Of a stretch of DNA of 64,000 nucleotides, positions 1-12,317 are shown one piece after another (position 1 is the stretch's first letter; every line of letters starts with the position of its first letter). The position numbers were made by a program, and so were the translations under genes. This DNA is from Ornithodoros turicata (taxonomy: Eukaryota; Arthropoda; Arachnida; Ixodida; Argasidae): contig NC_088201.1 in NCBI RefSeq assembly GCF_037126465.1, positions 225,624,016 to 225,688,015 of the forward strand, written 5' to 3'. The notes beneath the pieces were generated by a model. That model did not search any database. It was not told where the DNA came from and saw only the letters and a list, made by a program, of their open reading frames with translations.

Positions 1-3000
1 TAAAGGGTAGTACACGCTTCTAGGAATCAACTCGTGCCAGATGCACAATGAAGCAATGTAATCCGTATTACTCTGTCCTGCTTTGGTGCCACTGGTATCA
101 TCCGCGTACCACAGATCACTAAAGGTAGTACACGCTTCTAGGAATCGAACTCGTGCCAGAAGCACAATGGAGCAATGTAATCCGGATTACTCTTTCCTGC
201 TTTGGTGCCAGTGGTATCATCCGCGTACCGCAGATCACTAAAGGGTAGTACACGCTTCTAGGAATCAAACTCGTGCCAGAAGCACAATGGAAGCAATGTA
301 ATCCGTATTACTCTGTCCTGCTTTGGTGCCACTGGTATCATCCGCGTACCAGCAGATCACTAAAGGGTAGTACACGCTTCTAGAATCGAACTCGTGCCAG
401 AAGCACAATGGAGCAATGTAATCCGGATTACTCTTTCCTGCTTTGGTGCCAGTGGTATCATCCGCGTACCGCAGATCACTAAAGGGTAGTACACGCTTCT
501 AGGAATCGAACTCGTGCCAGATGCACAATGAGCAATGTAATCCGTATTACTCTGTCCTGCTTTGGTGCCACTGGTATCATCCGCGTACCAGCAGATCACT
601 AAAGGGTAGTACACGCTTCTAGGAATCGAACTCGTGCCAGAAGCACAATGGAGCAATGTAATCCGGATTACTCTTTCCTGCTTGGTGCCAGTGGTATCAT
701 CCGCGTACCGCAGATCACTAAAGGGTAGTACACGCTTCTAGGAATCGAACTCGTGCCAGAAGCACAATGGAGCAATGTAATCCGGATTACTCTTTCCTGC
801 TTTGGTGCCAGTGGTATCATCCGCGTACCGCAGATCACTAAAGGGTAGTACACGCTTCTAGGAATCAAACTCGTGCCAGAAGCACAATGAAGCAATGTAA
901 TCCGTATTACTCTGTCCTGCTTTGGTGCCACTGGTATCATCCGCGTACCACAGATCACTAAAGGGTAGTACACGCTTCTAGGAATCGAACTCGTGCCAGA
1001 AGCACAATGGAGCAATGTAATCCGGATTACTCTTTCCTGCTTTGGTGCCAGTGGTATCATCCGCGTACCGCAGATCACTAAAGGGTAGTACACGCTTCTA
1101 GGAATCGAACTCGTGCCAGAAGCACAATGGAGCAATGTAATCCGTATTACTCTGTCCTGCTTTGGTGCCACTGGTATCATCCGCGTACCGCAGAATCACT
1201 AAAGGGTAGTACACTCTTCTAGGAATCGAACTCGTGCCAGAAGCACAATGGAGCAATGTAATCCGTATTACTCTGTCCTGCTTTGGTGCCACTGGTATCA
1301 TCCGCGTACCGCAGATCACTAAAGGGTAGTACACGCTTCTAGGAATCGAACTCGTGCCAGAAGCACAATGGAGCAATGTAATCCGTATTACTCTGTCCTG
1401 CTTTGGCGCCACTGGTATCATCCGCGTACCGCAGATCACTAAAGGGTAGTACACGCTTCTAGGAATCGAACTCGTGCCAGAAGCACAATGGAGCAATGTA
1501 ATCCGTATTACTCTGTCCTGCTTTGGTGCCACTGGTATCATCCGCGTACCGCAGATCACTAAAGGGTAGTACACGCTTCTAGGAATCGAACTCGTGCCAG
1601 AAGCACAATGAGCAATGTAATCCGTATTACTCTTCCTGCTTTGGTGCCACTGGTATCATCCGCGTACCGCAGATCACTAAAGGGTAGTACACGCTTCTAG
1701 GAATCGAACTCGTGCCAGAAGCACAATGGAGCAATGTAATCCGTATTACTCTTTCCTGCTTTGGTGCCACTGGTATCATCCGCGTACCGCAGATCACTAA
1801 AGGGTAGTACACGCTTCTAGGAATCGAACTCGTGCCAGAAGCACAATGGAGCAATGTAATCCGGATTACTCTGTCCTGCTTTGGTGCCACTGGTATCATC
1901 CGCATACTGCAGATCACTAAAGGGTAGTACACGCTTCTTGGAATCGAACTCGTGCCAGAAGCACAATGAAGCAATGTAATCCGTATTACTCTTTCCTGCT
2001 TTGGTGCCACTGGTATCATCCGCGTACCGCAGATCACTAAAGGGTAGTACACGCTTCTAGGAATCGAACTCGTGCCAGAAGCACAATGGAGCAATGTAAT
2101 CCGTATTACTCTGTCCTGCTTTGGTGCCACTGGTATCATCCGCATACTGCAGATCACTAAAGGGTAGTACACGCTTCTTGGAATCGAACTCGTGCCAGAA
2201 GCACAATGGAGCAATGTAATCCGTATTACTCTGTCCTGCTTTGGTGCCACTGGTATCATCCGCGTACCGCAGATCACTAAAGGGTAGTACACTCTTCTAG
2301 GAATCGAACTCGTGCCAGAAGCACAATGGAGCAATGTAATCCGTATTACTCTGTCCTGCTTTGGTGCCACTGGTATCATCCGCGTACCGCAGATCACTAA
2401 AGGGTAGTACACTCTTCTAGGAATCGAACTCGTGCCAGAAGCACAATGGAGCAATGTAATCCGTATTACTCTTTCCTGCTTTGGTGCCACTGGTATCATC
2501 CGCGTACCGCAGATCACTAAAGGGTAGTACACGCTTCTAGGAATCGAACTCGTGCCAGAAGCACAATGGAGCGATGTAATCCGGATTACTCTTTCCTGCT
2601 TTGGTGCCACTGGTATCATCCGCTTACTGCAGATCACTAATGGTAGTACACGCTTCTAGGAATCGAACTCGTGCCAGAAGCACAATGGAGCGATGTAATC
2701 CGGATTACTCTTTCCTGCTTTGGTGCCACTGGTATCATCCGCATACTGCAGAACACTAAAGGGTAGTACACGCTTCTAGGAAGCGAACTCGTGCCAGAAG
2801 CACAATGGAGCAATGTAACCGGATTACTCTTTCCTGCTTTGGTGCCACTGGTATCATCCGCATACCTGCAGATCACTAAAGGGTAGTACACGCTTCTAGG
2901 AATCGAACTCGTGCAGAAGCACAATGGAGCAATGTAATCCGTATTACTCTGTCCTGCTTTGGTGCCAGCTGGTATCATCCGCATACCGCAGATCACTAAA

Positions 3001-4712
3001 GGGTAGCACACGCTTCTAGGAATCGAACTCGTGCCAGAAGCACAATGGAGCCAATGTAATCCGATTACTCTTTCCTGCTTTGGTGCCACTGGTATCATCC
3101 GCATACCGCAGATCACTAAAGGGTAGTACACGCTTCTAGGAATCGAACTCGTGCCAGAAGCACAATGGAGGGGCAATGATATCCGGAATACTCTTCCTGC
3201 TTTGGTGCCACTGGTAATCATCCGCAAACTGCAGATCACTAAAGGGGTAGTACACGCTTCTAGAATCGAACTCGTGCCCGAAGCCACAACGGAGCAATGT
3301 AATCCGTATTGCTCCTTTCCTGCTTTGGTGCCACTGGTATCATCCGCTTCACCTGCAGATCACTAAAGAGTAGTACACGCTTCTAGGAATCGAACCTCTT
3401 GCCAGAAGCACAATGATGCAATGTAATCCGTATACTCTTTCCTGCATTTGGTGCTCACTGGTATCACCGCGTGCCGCCAGAACACTAAAGGGTAGAACAC
3501 GCTTTCTAGAATCGAACTCGTGCCAGAAGCACAATGGAGCGATGTAATCCGGATTACTCTTTCCTGCTTTGGTGCCACTGGTATCATCCGCATACTGCAG
3601 AACACTAATGGGTAGTACACGCTTCTAGGAATCGAACTCGTGCCAGAAGCACAATGGAGCGATGTAATCCGGATTACTCTTTCCTGCTTTGGTGCCACTG
3701 GTATCATCCGCATACTGCAGAACACTAAAGGGTAGTACACGCTTCTAGGAAGCGAACTCTTGCCAGAAGCACAATGGAGCAATGTAATCCGGACTACTCT
3801 TTCCTGCTTTGGTGCTACTGGTATCACCGCATGCCGCAGAACACTAAAGGGTAGCACACGTTTCTAGGAATCGAACTCGTGCCAGAAGCACAATGGAGCG
3901 ATGTAATCCGGATTACTCTTTCCTGCTTTGGTGCCACTGGTATCATCCGCATACTGCAGAACACTAATGGGTAGTACACGCTTCTAGGAATCGAACTCGT
4001 GCCAGAAGCACAATGGAGCGATGTAATCCGGATTACTCTGTCCTGCTTTGGTGCCACTGGTATCATCCGCGTACCGCAGATCACTAAAGGGTAGTACACG
4101 CTTCTAGGAATCGAACACGTGCCAGAAGCACAATGGAGCAATGTAATCCGTATTACTCTGTCCTGCTTTGGTGCCACTGGTATCATCCGCGTACCGCAGA
4201 TCACTAAAGGGTAGTACACTCTTCTAGGAATCGAACTCGTGCCAGAAGCACAATGGAGCAATGTAATCCGTATTACTCTGTCCTGCTTTGGTGCCACTGG
4301 TATCATCCGCGTACCGCGGATCACTAAAGGGTAGTACACTCTTCTAGGAATCGAACTCGTGCCAGAAGCACAATGGAGCGATGTAATCCGGATTACTCTT
4401 TCCTGCTTTGATGCCACCGGTATCATCCGCATACCGCGGATCACTAAAGGGTAGTACACGCTTCTAGGAATCGAACTCGTGCCAGAAGCACAATGGAGCA
4501 ATGTAATCCGGACTACTCTTTCCTGCTTTGGTGCCACTGGTATCATCCGCATACTGCAGAACACTAATGGGTAGTACACGCTTCTAGGAATCGAAATCGT
4601 GCCAGAAGCACAATGGAACAATATAATCCGGATTACTCTTTCCTGCTTTGGTGCCATTGGAACGACCAGCATATTGCAGATACGACAGGATTTCACGAAT
4701 TCCGGACTATTC
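1..4712. repeat. 120-bp tandem satellite array, about 39 monomers
   Basis: A monomer of 120 bp repeats head to tail from the first base of the window, so the array continues to the left. Monomers share the landmarks AAAGGGTAGTACACGCTTCT, GGAATCGAACTCGTGCCAG, AAGCACAATGGAGC and TGGTATCATCCGC. Differences are mostly single-base changes, 1-bp indels in A/G runs, and two haplotype-like sites: CCGTATT...GTCCTG versus CCGGATT...TTTCCTG. Copies between 1 and about 1140 tend to alternate, and copies between 2800 and 3500 carry more indels. Because 120 is a multiple of three, one minus-strand frame stays open through several monomers (up to 336 codons at 1627-2637). I read that as a by-product of the period, not as a gene. 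The minus strand of each monomer carries GTTCGATTCC, a match to the Pol III B box. Confidence 0.97.
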
Positions 4713-4848
4713 ACACGATTTCAGGAATGCAATTAAATTTCTCCCAGAAGCACAATAGAGCAATTTAATATGGATTACTGTTTACTGATTTGGTGGCAGT
4801 GGTATCACCGGAATATTTCCGATCAAAGGGGCGGTGCACACGCTTTTA
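4713..4848. repeat. degenerate edge of the satellite array
   Basis: The sequence still shows monomer landmarks in corrupted form: CAGAAGCACAATAGAGCAAT, a TGGATTACTGTTTACTG segment, GTGGTATCACCGG and CACACGCTTTTATG. Divergence rises abruptly compared with the interior copies. This is the usual edge decay where unequal exchange no longer homogenises copies. Confidence 0.8.
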
Positions 4849-4849
4849 T

Positions 4850-5130
4850 GGTTGGTTCGGTTAAAGTTCTGGTTCGAGGTTGCTGGTTAGGTTCATGTTC
4901 GTATTCAGCGCAACCAAAATAACGGTTTGAACTCGTATTAATCGGATCGAACCGGATTACGTGTGCTATGCTAATCAGTGTGCCACATGAAAGGTAACGC
5001 AAGGTTGTCCCTCGTTCTCTTACACGCTAGCCTCTACACTTCATAGGTACAAAGAATGATGCAGTTCATAGGAGATCATCCTTTACTGAACCGAAAAGTG
5101 CTGGGAAGTGGCGTACAGGATACAATTTAA
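4850..5130. repeat. dispersed repeat, possible solo LTR (copy 1)
   Basis: From about 4925 to 5130 this resembles 43575-43790: shared words include CGGTTTGAAC, TCAGTGTRCCACATG, TACACTTCATAG and AAAGTGCTGGGA in the same order. The copy at 43.6 kb lies just downstream, in minus-strand terms, of a gypsy integrase relic. An LTR is therefore a plausible identity, but no LTR ends (TG...CA) were established. The first 75 bp are rich in GGTTCGGTT-like words, also seen at 39.4, 45.7 and 46.5 kb. Confidence 0.45.
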
Positions 5131-5156
5131 CTCCACTGCAAAAAGCTATCGCCAAT

Positions 5157-5186
5157 TTCTAAAGAAAAAAAAAGAGAGAGAGAGAG
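5157..5186. repeat. purine microsatellite A-rich/(AG)n
   Basis: An A-run followed by about six AG units. Confidence 0.8.
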
Positions 5187-8100
5187 CTCCCCTCTTCTGG
5201 TTCGGCGGTTGACGTTGAGCTGGTGTCAGAGCTCGACGTTCTGCTCCATGCTCTGGACCGCACGCCAACCTAGGGATTCGGTGTAGAAGACGGATTGTGC
5301 GTTGAACGGTTAGGATGAGGCTGCGCAAGGGGGTGAACACATCACCGCCATCTTCTGCCACGGAGTGCCTAACCTCTCGTTCCGCAAATATAACCCGGAC
5401 GTCTTTCAGGTAGAGCAAGAGATTGTCAATCGAGTATTCTTACAGCATAAATCTTGCCCAGATTTCTGGTGCACGATTGATGTATTGATGGTGAGATAGG
5501 GATTCCACCTAAACACTTAGCTGACCAAGGTTGCTGGCTGCCGCTTCCAACTAGACGGGGACGAAGAGATGACTATCTCGGTGAAAACCGGGTGGTGCAT
5601 AACTTGAATGCGGACCGCGTATAGTTCCTCAACACTGCCCGCGAGCACGAATGAGATTGGCACCCCTGGCGTGTAGCCAACGTAAATACGTGCTACCTAT
5701 ATCTACATGGTAAAGTCAACGTCTCTTTTACGTTGACAATCGACCATTGACCAGGTACAGTTTCCACATTGATTAAGAGCTAGAATGCTGTATACGACGT
5801 TGTTCAACATCAGACAACATTCTCTGTTGACGGTAAGGGTAAGGGTAAGTTCACGGTATGGGTTCAGAAAGTAGTTTTGTAAGAGAATTCTCCATGTAAC
5901 CTTGCACCTTAAAGAAATTAACGCAACCGGGGAAGCTTCGTGAAAAATCGGGTATGTCTGCTTCGCCTGAGGTGTCTAACAACGTCTTTAAGCTGTAAGC
6001 CTTATTGTTTGTGCAGGCAAGCCTGAACAAAAAGACACCTGTGCTGCGACTGCGAATGACGGTCACATGTGCTTGACACTAGATGAGGATGCTGGATGAC
6101 CTGGGCAACCTCTTCAAGGGGACATGCCCACGGTTCTCTCTAATCATTGTGCTTCCGTTTCAGGTTATTCTGGTTTTAGTGGAAGATATACGTCTGGGTT
6201 AGTGCTTATACAATATCTCATCCAGATGCGAAAGGCGTTCTTGCGTGGGAAATGCTATCCCGTTCCCCAATGTCCTGCGACTGGACTTGCTTCGTGCCTC
6301 AAGACACATTGGAAGTGCCAGGCAGTCATTATTACTGCGCGAATTGTACAACACAAGATATCCCTGAAAGAAAACTGGTGAAGAAACGTGGCTACGCTTG
6401 CGATGTCCTCTGCCTTTTCTTCAAATGCGTCCTTAAAAAAAAAAAAATCGCGCAATAACAGACGTTGGATTTGCATTATGCGCAACGGCTCTCGCATCAC
6501 TATAGAACATAGCGCTAGAATCAGTTAGTTTACTTCTGTTTTTCATTCTAGCCACTCGGTCGACGTCTACATCGGCCCTACGTAAGTGACTGAGCTTGCA
6601 CACAAAAACCATGACTTATTTCATTACTCTGCATCTTTAACCCGGAATCTTGCATGAGAAAACCTCCATCAAGGCAGAATCACATGAAACGCTCCGTGAG
6701 AACGGCGCGCAGGATATGCGAAGCTTCAATACGCAGGGCGAACAGGGTTGCCAGATGCGAAGCTGGTCTCCTGACAAAACTGATTCAGAAAATAGCCCAA
6801 ATATAGCCAACTCACGCCAACGCATAAAGGAAAAAAAAAAGAAAGAAAAGCCAACATATCCAAAAGTTCACAAACCGGGAGAATATACACCATAAGATTG
6901 GGGGAAGCATGCAACTTCTCCTGAATTATGGATACATAAGTTCGCTTTTAAACATGTTCAGGTAGGGTTCGGATGGCATAAAGTCTTTTCAGCAACGTCC
7001 CATGCCGCGGACTAATACGAGACGAAACGTCTCGTATTAAATGTTGTTATTCTATGTTGTGTTAACTGTTAAGTCGCTGGTAAATTGTTTTCTTCCGATG
7101 TTCTAAAGTGGAACAAACAGCGTCTATAAGAACCGCAATATATGTATTGAATCAGATATGATGCACCACGTATAGCTTATAACTTCATTGCTTATGTAAA
7201 TATAGGTCACTTTCAAAGACTCCAAGCCCGAGGCACCATGATATCAAGTACAGGTCCCATATACAAGCGGCAGCTTTGCGTAAAGGTGCTCCCATGCTCG
7301 CCACATTGTGGGTTGCTAACGTGAAGCTGGGAACCTGTCCTTGAAGTTAGCAACTCGCGTTGCCGCGGACCCAGCAAATTTTAAGTTGGAGCAACCGTTT
7401 ATATGCGCGCCGTAGTTACTAAACTATGTTACTAAACAGACCTGTACATGGTCAGTCTTTAATATTCCAGCAGCATTAGTTTTGGGGCGTTTAATAATCG
7501 AACATCAGCGGGCCCAAGGCACTACGTACTCTCTCCAGTTCGCACAACTTATTTAAAGTCAGCAAGTTCAGAAGAAGAATAAAGTCGCACGGGAATTGGT
7601 TCCTTTGAACTTGGAAATTCTGATTGTACAGGAACAAAAGCTGCGTTGCAGTATCACCACCTGTGTCCGTCACAGAATTACCGAATTCTGAAAAAAGGAT
7701 TGCGACTTGTGTGTCTTCGTATCTGCTCATATCTATTCTGCTGCCCATTAACGCGTCCGACCTGGAAGCGCAAAGGATCATTACTTTATTCAGTCTTGAC
7801 AGACGGCAGTGCATTAATGTGTGCCGGGACACAATGCAGAAACGAGGGGTGACAGTCATCGCGTGCTGTCATCCGAGCGCATGGCGTGAAACGCTGGTAT
7901 AGCCCCAAAATAGTCAAATAGCCAACATGAAAAACACCCCGCCAACTGTCACAAAAAGTAACCCAACGTGGCGGTTTATAGCCCAATCTGGGAACCCTGA
8001 GAGCGAACCACATGGCGCTTCGGGTCGGTTTCGTACAGCCGGAGCGATTCCAAAATTTAGCCAAATTTATCTTCACGAGTACTGTACACGTATACAACCG

Positions 8101-8215
8101 TACGAGCTTTATTCTGAATAATCACCCCCCGCCTGCAGTTCCCGCTGTTGTGTTGTTGTGTCTCCACCCTCTCTTTGGCTGCAAGTTTTTACTCATGAAT
8201 AATCAAGTCGTTTTG
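5187..8215. other. no recognisable gene
   Basis: I see no conserved domain or splice-supported exon here. Minor features are three tandem GGTAAG units near 5828-5847, a poly-A run near 6434-6447, A-rich stretches near 6830-6850 and a perfect 12-bp hairpin at 7013-7039. Open frames are short and overlap on both strands. Confidence 0.6.
7013..7039. repeat. perfect 12-bp inverted repeat, 3-bp loop
   Basis: TAATACGAGACG and its exact reverse complement are separated by AAA. Function is unknown; it could be a relic of a foldback element. Confidence 0.8.
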
Positions 8216-8500
8216 TAGGAATTTGTCGAAACGTGCCGTAATGGCGGACGGCGAAACCTGCGCTTCGAATCTCATCCAATGTCACGCACGACTTCGGCCT
8301 GCGGGCATGGCAAAAGGACCGTGCGCTAAGCCATCTCCTTTGCTCTAGAAATAGGCCCACTCAGACATTTCCGCCGGCGGTGAATGTAGTTGCATTGACG
8401 ATAATGTGGCGCATAATCCAACACGTGGAAGCTAAGTCACGTGTTTTCTTTCCGCGCGTATTTAAGGCGGTTTTTAAATTACGTCATCAGCGACTCCCAA
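8216..8500. repeat. dispersed repeat family B (copy 1)
   Basis: Resembles 42930-43320. Shared, in order: AATTT.TC.AAACGT.GCGTAAT, GACGGCGAAACCT, CACGCA.GAC, then GCGYRTAATC, CACGTTTTCTTTCCGCG and a T-rich end. Divergence is moderate with indels, so both are old copies. The family is not identified. Confidence 0.55.
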
Positions 8501-8566
8501 GGAAGCATCCTGTTGTCCAAGGAGTCTCCTGAGCAGTGTTATATGTATCGTCGTTGCAAGTAACAC

Positions 8567-8705
8567 CGTTACAGTAATCGATACTTTTTCTATATCGGAG
8601 TGCGTATCGCGATATTTTTTAAACCGGTATCGTAAAAGTATTTCCGTTACAAATTATGGTAACGCGATTGCTGTATCGTTACCGATACCGATACTTTCTA
8701 ATGCC
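8567..8705. repeat. GTATCG/CGATAC-rich repeat
   Basis: Dense alternation of ATCGATAC, TATCGCGATA, CCGGTATCG and GATACCGATAC on both strands. A similar CGATACCGGTATTTCGATA stretch lies at 12140-12215. The words are typical of subterminal repeats of DNA transposons, but no matched termini or target duplication were found. Confidence 0.4.
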
Positions 8706-9014
8706 CCACTCCATAGGGCTGACCACATTTCTTATTCATTGTCCATAGTCCGTCTAGCCTTCGACAAGAAACCTGTGGATACGCCTACGTACGCCGCAAC
8801 TGGAATTATGGAATTGTACCAAACATATGTTCACTCTTTTCCTTTGTAACTGAAGGAAATAACCACGGCGTGTTCAACAAGAGTGTTGAGGTCAACGAAC
8901 ATAGGTCAGGTTTTTAACAGGGCGCTCTGGATTCCACTCCTAATCTGCAGTGTCGCACTGAGTCACGCTCACATATACTGTGGTATTGTTAAGGGAGCGC
9001 AACCCCCTCCTGCT

Positions 9015-9332
9015 GAGGAGGAGGAGGAGGAGTGTCGTTGGGAGGAACCCGAGAGGTCTGCCTGCCTGATTAGGCGGCATGTTTCTCGGGAAGGGAAAGG
9101 TGGTGGAGAGGAGGAGAGGAAAGAGTGAAGTGGAAGACCGAGCGGAATCCGCTCGGGGGGAGGATAGCTGCGTCCATGGGCCGACTTCAGGGGAACTGTG
9201 CCGGCATACGCCTATTACACATCTGAGGGAAACCCAGGAAAAACCCCAGACGGCACAGCCGGCCCGCGGATTCGAACCGCGGTCCTCCCAGTCTCCAAGC
9301 GCACGCGTTACCGCTGCGCCACCGGAGCTGGT
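9015..9332 (-). mobile_element. tRNA-derived SINE with 13-bp target duplication
   Basis: On the minus strand the element opens with a tRNA-like head. It has an A box (TGGCGCAGCGG) and a B box (GGTTCGAATCC), followed by a unique body and a (CTC)n tail instead of poly-A. ACCCCCTCCTGCT flanks it on both sides (9002-9014 and 9333-9345), which fixes the ends by target-site duplication. The body includes a GAGCGGATTCCGCTC palindrome. I recall similar repeats in tick genomes. It is transcribed by Pol III if active and moved by a partner LINE. Confidence 0.88.
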
Positions 9333-9345
9333 ACCCCCTCCTGCT

Positions 9346-12105
9346 CAATGGCATTCCTCATGCATTTTTCAAACCACAACTCCGCAAGGAATTGCTCAAT
9401 TTGCATAAAATAGGTCTTGAATTGGAGATCTCAATGGGTTCTAGTACTTAATGGCGCCAGAAATTCATCTTTTGTGTTGGAAATTTTCTCGCAGACGTCG
9501 GAAATTGCGTTTCGCGCTTCCTTCAAATTTGTTGGCTGGTCACAAAATAAATAGACCTAAGGTGAGAATTTTAATCCCATTAAGTACTAGAAAAATATCG
9601 CTAAAACCAATAAATACCGAAAGAATTTGTTTATGTCGAAGCATAGAGTTGCTACACGGATTCTTGTGAGCAGTGGTCAGCGAATGCTGACTCGCTGGAA
9701 TTTTGGCTGTGCGCGGTGGTGCCATCTCTCTGCATGCTACAGTAGTCTGCACAAGTTCGAAAAACCGGATGAATTGTCACAATCTGCCTTTTCGCATGTG
9801 ATAATAAATGGAGCAGCTGTCGCTCGTTATCTCGGAATCCTTCGTTCCGTGGTTGTGCTGTGCCTGCCAGTCACGGTTTCAGGCATAGCAGGAAACCTGT
9901 CTGCGGAAACCGGAAGAGACGCAAAGAACAAGCCCTGGAGGTACCAGTAGTAGTACCAGACTCTCACGAATCAAGCAGTCTTTCATCCAGAGCTAGCAGA
10001 AGCGACAGAACGCAAGATGTGTCTGCAGGAACGTCAGGAAACGGACTCTGTGTTGTTGGAAGGCCAAGCATGTGGACAATATGCACTTGTTCAACTAATT
10101 TCAACCTCTGAGAATCCACAGCCCATTCAACTGCACACTTGTTGTCATGAAGATAACGTCAGAGAACAGAAATGGATTGCGGAGCAAAATTAGACTGCAA
10201 TGCAAAATGTGCTTGCTGAAGGCCGTTACAGCTACTGAGGGCCAACCAGATAGCATGTCAGATCGTATGGACGTGAACAGAGTATAGCTGTATCCAATGT
10301 GCTATCTACTGGGGCTGGGTATACTTTGAGCGGCTTTATAATGCTTAGCTCCATCCAGAGCCTGTTGACCCACGCATACCACGCAGTATGCCGATCAGGG
10401 ACCCTGACCACAAGAAGAAATACAACACGCAGGAAAGGTCTTCGTAGTGCAACCATTTCGACAGATTGTGCATATTCATACTGTTGTGCATGGTATATGC
10501 ACTACAATTCCCTTTCCGTCACAGCGCTCTGCATTGCTGTGCTTGCAGTTGACCCCAATGTGGCCTTCATCATGTAATCCAAGTTATCGGACCCAGTGGC
10601 CGAAGCCTCTGCTCCGCCTGCGGTGTCATGACGAACATGAGCACATTCCCGTGGAGCGTGGACAGCGTCACACTGAGGAAGACTGTACCCTAGCTGACTT
10701 ATCATTATCACAGGAAACTTAATTCATGTATGTTTGTGTGTCCGTGGTGCTCCTGGTGTCCAATGGGTACTGTTTATTTTGGAAGCTTATCTCTTGTATT
10801 CATCTTTAGACTGCCCCCCGAACCCTTGTGCGAACAAACTCAGTTGAGCCACAGGTGTCTCCGATTCTCATAATCAATCTTCGTTCGTTTTTTATCTACA
10901 CATATTTGAGCTCTTCTTTGTCGGTATGCCGCTTAACTGAAATATGCGCATCCTGCACAACGCTGTAGTTGGTCAGCTTATTGCCCAATCCCATTTGTGC
11001 GCGTCAGTCGCATCTGTTATAGACAACACTCAAACGTTACATTGTCTTGAACTGTCCTTGTGGATTAGGACGTGCTGATTAGGGATACGTGAGTTTCAGT
11101 GAAATAACAGAGCGTTCACATGCCTGCTTAGCAAGCATGTGAACGCTGTATTAAACGCGTGTGTTGAAACGTCTGTTGAAACGTTGTGTGTTGAAAAGAA
11201 AATTAGTTTTCTTTTCATAGGGTAAAATACTACAGGGAACGGTTACACTAATGTGCCACAGGTGACAGTTCGGTACAACAGGTACAATTTCGATGTTCTG
11301 CATTCTGTGTACTAAAACATCTGGCAGCGAACAGTTTGGCTGACAGTTAAAACATTGGTGTAGAACGCAGCCTATAACTTGGTATAGAACTTCGTGTACG
11401 CCAGATCGCCCTTCTCCTGGTGAGGGAACGGAGGGACTTGTTGCAAGCACGATGGCCGATGGTCAGCGTCCGCGTCCAATTGGTCAAAATTTGTGCACTG
11501 AGCTCACCTTAGAAATTCCAGTGCACAACTGTTAATGCATGCTACCTCGTTACAAAAGCATCTGGCTATCAAGTTATCCGGTTGTTACAAGCTTACCCTT
11601 GATGCCCACCAATGGCGACCAGCAACCTGTCCGACGCCACCGCACGCTGTACAATCCACCACAAGCACTGTACCGCTGGCACTGTGCTCGTGAAGATAAC
11701 TGCCGCCGCTGTCATATGCAGCTTCATTCCCTTCTTTTTAGACTTTGTGTACATATGAGTGTCGAACTTGTGGCGTCGGTGTAAATGAGTCGACAACAGC
11801 ACTGTCAACTATACTCAGACACCCATCACTGTTCAGGTGATTAGATGCCGTCAAAACTGAGAATGTAAGACCGCACTGCCGACTACACAACTTGGCTCGT
11901 CTTTACCTATCGCACTGAACCAAAAATACAGCATTATATGTGCCAGTGTCAAAGCACCGTGATATCGCAGAACAGTCCACAATAATTTTATAGGACAGTG
12001 CCCTGATAATCTGGGGCTGACGATGGTGCAGTAATTTTGCTGTTTTGCTGACGATTCCGAATACATAGAAGCACATGTGAGCTTGCCATGAATTTACTTT
12101 TTTTA
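9346..12105. other. no recognisable gene; two inverted repeats
   Basis: No domain or convincing exon was seen. A 16-bp exact inverted repeat (TTCTAGTACTTAATGG) at 9439-9454 and 9577-9592 may delimit a small foldback element. A hairpin lies at 11111-11147. The rest looks like unique intergenic or intronic DNA. Confidence 0.5.
11111..11147. repeat. 37-bp near-perfect hairpin
   Basis: AGCGTTCACATGC pairs exactly with GCATGTGAACGCT, and TGC/GCA inside the loop extend the stem after one mismatch. No U-tract or coding neighbour suggests a terminator. Confidence 0.75.
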
Positions 12106-12109
12106 GCAA

Positions 12110-12215
12110 CTATAGCAGTACTCCGTTACTTTAAAAAAGAAGTGTCGATACCGGTATTTCGATAATTGTCACTAAAGCAACGAGTATCGGTATATCGCGG
12201 TACCATATTTCGCTA
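12110..12215. repeat. CGATACCGGTAT-rich repeat related to 8567-8705
   Basis: CGATACCGGTATTTCGATA and GAGTATCGGTATATCGCGGTAC recur here. Both loci also have an AGCAGT...CCGTTAC start. It is probably a DNA-transposon remnant of unknown family. Confidence 0.35.
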
Positions 12216-12317
12216 ACGGGTACAACACAGCCCCCAAGGAAGTATTCAGAGTCTGACACACTTTCAGATGGTGATGGCCGGCCTACAATCGATTTTGAAA
12301 CATGATCACTGTGCAAC

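Noticed and set aside
1627..2637. 336-codon minus-strand open frame as a repeat-protein gene
   Set aside because: It is the satellite monomer read in its stop-free frame; indels break the frame in other parts of the array and no start or splice context is consistent.
1..4712. CRISPR array
   Set aside because: The repeats are directly contiguous 120-bp units without unique spacers, in a eukaryotic context.
5828..5847. Telomere-like GGGTAA repeats
   Set aside because: Only three units of GGTAAG type; arthropod telomeres are usually TTAGG.
9249..9332. Functional tRNA gene on the minus strand
   Set aside because: The A and B boxes are there, but the sequence continues into a SINE body with target duplications.
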